Source: Caballeronia sp. NK8
Lineage (GTDB): Bacteria > Pseudomonadota > Gammaproteobacteria > Burkholderiales > Burkholderiaceae
Assembly (NCBI RefSeq): GCF_018408855.1
Contig: NZ_AP024322.1
Span: 682,001-746,000, forward strand
Length of the DNA stretch: 64,000 nucleotides
Direction of reading: 5' to 3'
The translations under genes and the position numbers were made by a program. Numbering within the stretch: position 1 is the stretch's first letter; each line of letters opens with the position of its first letter. The notes under the pieces are model-generated. The model had not been told where the DNA came from, ran no database searches, and saw only the letters and a program-made list of their open reading frames with translations. Below, piece by piece: positions 63,568-64,000 of the stretch.

Positions 63568-63606
63568 ATGAATGCGAGGCCATCAATTGCTGGTGCGTGG
63601 CTTTGA
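63568..63606 (+). other. Twelve-codon ORF with strong RBS, out of frame with the Tai4-like gene
   Basis: The ATG at 63568 follows aaggag with ideal spacing and reads MNARPSIAGAWL before a TGA. The downstream immunity-like frame starts 29 nt later in another frame. It could be a leader peptide or the original start of the immunity gene separated by a single-base frameshift. Confidence 0.5.
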
Positions 63607-63983
63607 CATTGCTGCGGACCACCGCACTCGCATTCGTTGCGGTGAACCAATTAGCGAACGCCGCATCGGAAGTCGCCCCCAAAGACGTGCAAATCGCATT
63701 ATTGAAAGACTGGGCCCTGAGCCGATGTCTCGCGAAGATGTACGCCGATCCGGTTGCCAAAAGTGACGCGAACGCCACAGCGAGCGCTTACCTCGAGAAG
63801 AGTAATTTGCCGATGGACGCGTACGATGCGGCCGACCGCCTGGCGTCGGATTACGCCAACCGGAAGTACGCGGGCTCGATCGAATCGGGGTTCGGCACAA
63901 AGAAGTGCATCGATTTCTTTGAGAGCGAGGAGCTGCGCGAACTCGCGACGAGACACGTCGAAGCGCTGCTAAGGACTCACTAA
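63597..63983 (+). CDS. Tai4-like type VI secretion amidase immunity protein
   Basis: 128-aa exported protein from the GTG at 63597. The N-terminus is a signal peptide (LLRTTALAFVAVNQLANAA). The mature domain has LLKDWALSRCLAKMYAD, SDANATASAYLEKSNLP, YDAADRLASDYANRKYAGS and GFGTKKCIDFFES, matching the Tai4 family, which blocks the peptidoglycan amidase Tae4 in the periplasm. The two cysteines fit its disulfide. No ribosome site precedes this GTG; the good one serves another frame (see the ORF at 63568). No Tae4 gene is upstream; downstream is outside the window. Confidence 0.72.
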   Translation: MALTLLRTTALAFVAVNQLANAASEVAPKDVQIALLKDWALSRCLAKMYADPVAKSDANATASAYLEKSNLPMDAYDAADRLASDYANRKYAGSIESGFGTKKCIDFFESEELRELATRHVEALLRTH

Positions 63984-64000
63984 TCGATCACGAACTTCCG

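Overview
The window is a GC-rich chromosomal segment of a betaproteobacterium. Gene content and order (cysI-DUF934-cysHDN-cobA, lptFG/pepA/holC, zapA next to 6S RNA, panDC-scpA, tamAB, an ilvD/LysR/lgt block) point to Burkholderiaceae, most likely Paraburkholderia or Caballeronia. That assignment comes from recognising proteins and synteny; no database was searched. Most of the window is dense core genome with short intergenic gaps and many 1-8 nt stop/start overlaps.

Layout. 1-1474: end of a branched-chain amino acid ABC operon (livG partial, livF). 1526-9613: GNAT acetyltransferase plus argD-type aminotransferase, a [2Fe-2S]/FAD oxidoreductase, an atypical SDR, a 58-aa membrane protein, rsuA, a TIGR03118-type lipoprotein and a zinc-ribbon/TPR-like membrane protein. 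9914-10666: two small AT-richer membrane ORFs beside tRNA-Leu(CAA). 10791-11951: an amino-acid-type binding protein. 12007-19325: the sulfate assimilation regulon, with cysB divergent from cysI-DUF934-cysH-cysD-cysN-cobA, followed by the convergent chelatase cbiX. Together cobA and cbiX bear on siroheme, the cofactor of CysI. 19800-24568: lptG/lptF, pepA, holC, DUF2486. 24674-26130: an AT-richer interruption carrying a stand-alone HsdR-N-type PD-(D/E)xK protein. 26236-32264: ilvD, LysR, lgt, SIMPL, EVE, 6S RNA, zapA and a coiled-coil partner.

32540-43900 is a cobalamin uptake and salvage cluster: a B12 riboswitch, then btuB-btuC-btuD-cobT-cobS-cobC, facing cobU-cbiB-cobD-btuF, with cobQ divergent from cobU. 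It has import and nucleotide-loop assembly but no corrin-ring genes. 43894-53802: thioesterase, orphan ParA, panD/panC/scpA/DUF3460, then tamA-tamB. 53924-63983: metG, a HicB-type antitoxin without a visible HicA, an OmpA-like lipoprotein, mrp, a SodC-like lipoprotein that has lost metal ligands, dcd, a large Orn/Lys/Arg decarboxylase, a glutathione transferase, and a Tai4-like T6SS immunity protein with a suspicious start region.

No IS element, integrase, CRISPR array or rRNA was seen. The least ordinary parts are the HsdR-N-like insertion, the solitary HicB with a palindromic operator, the degenerate SodC, the Tai4-like gene and the small ORFs at the tRNA-Leu 3' end.
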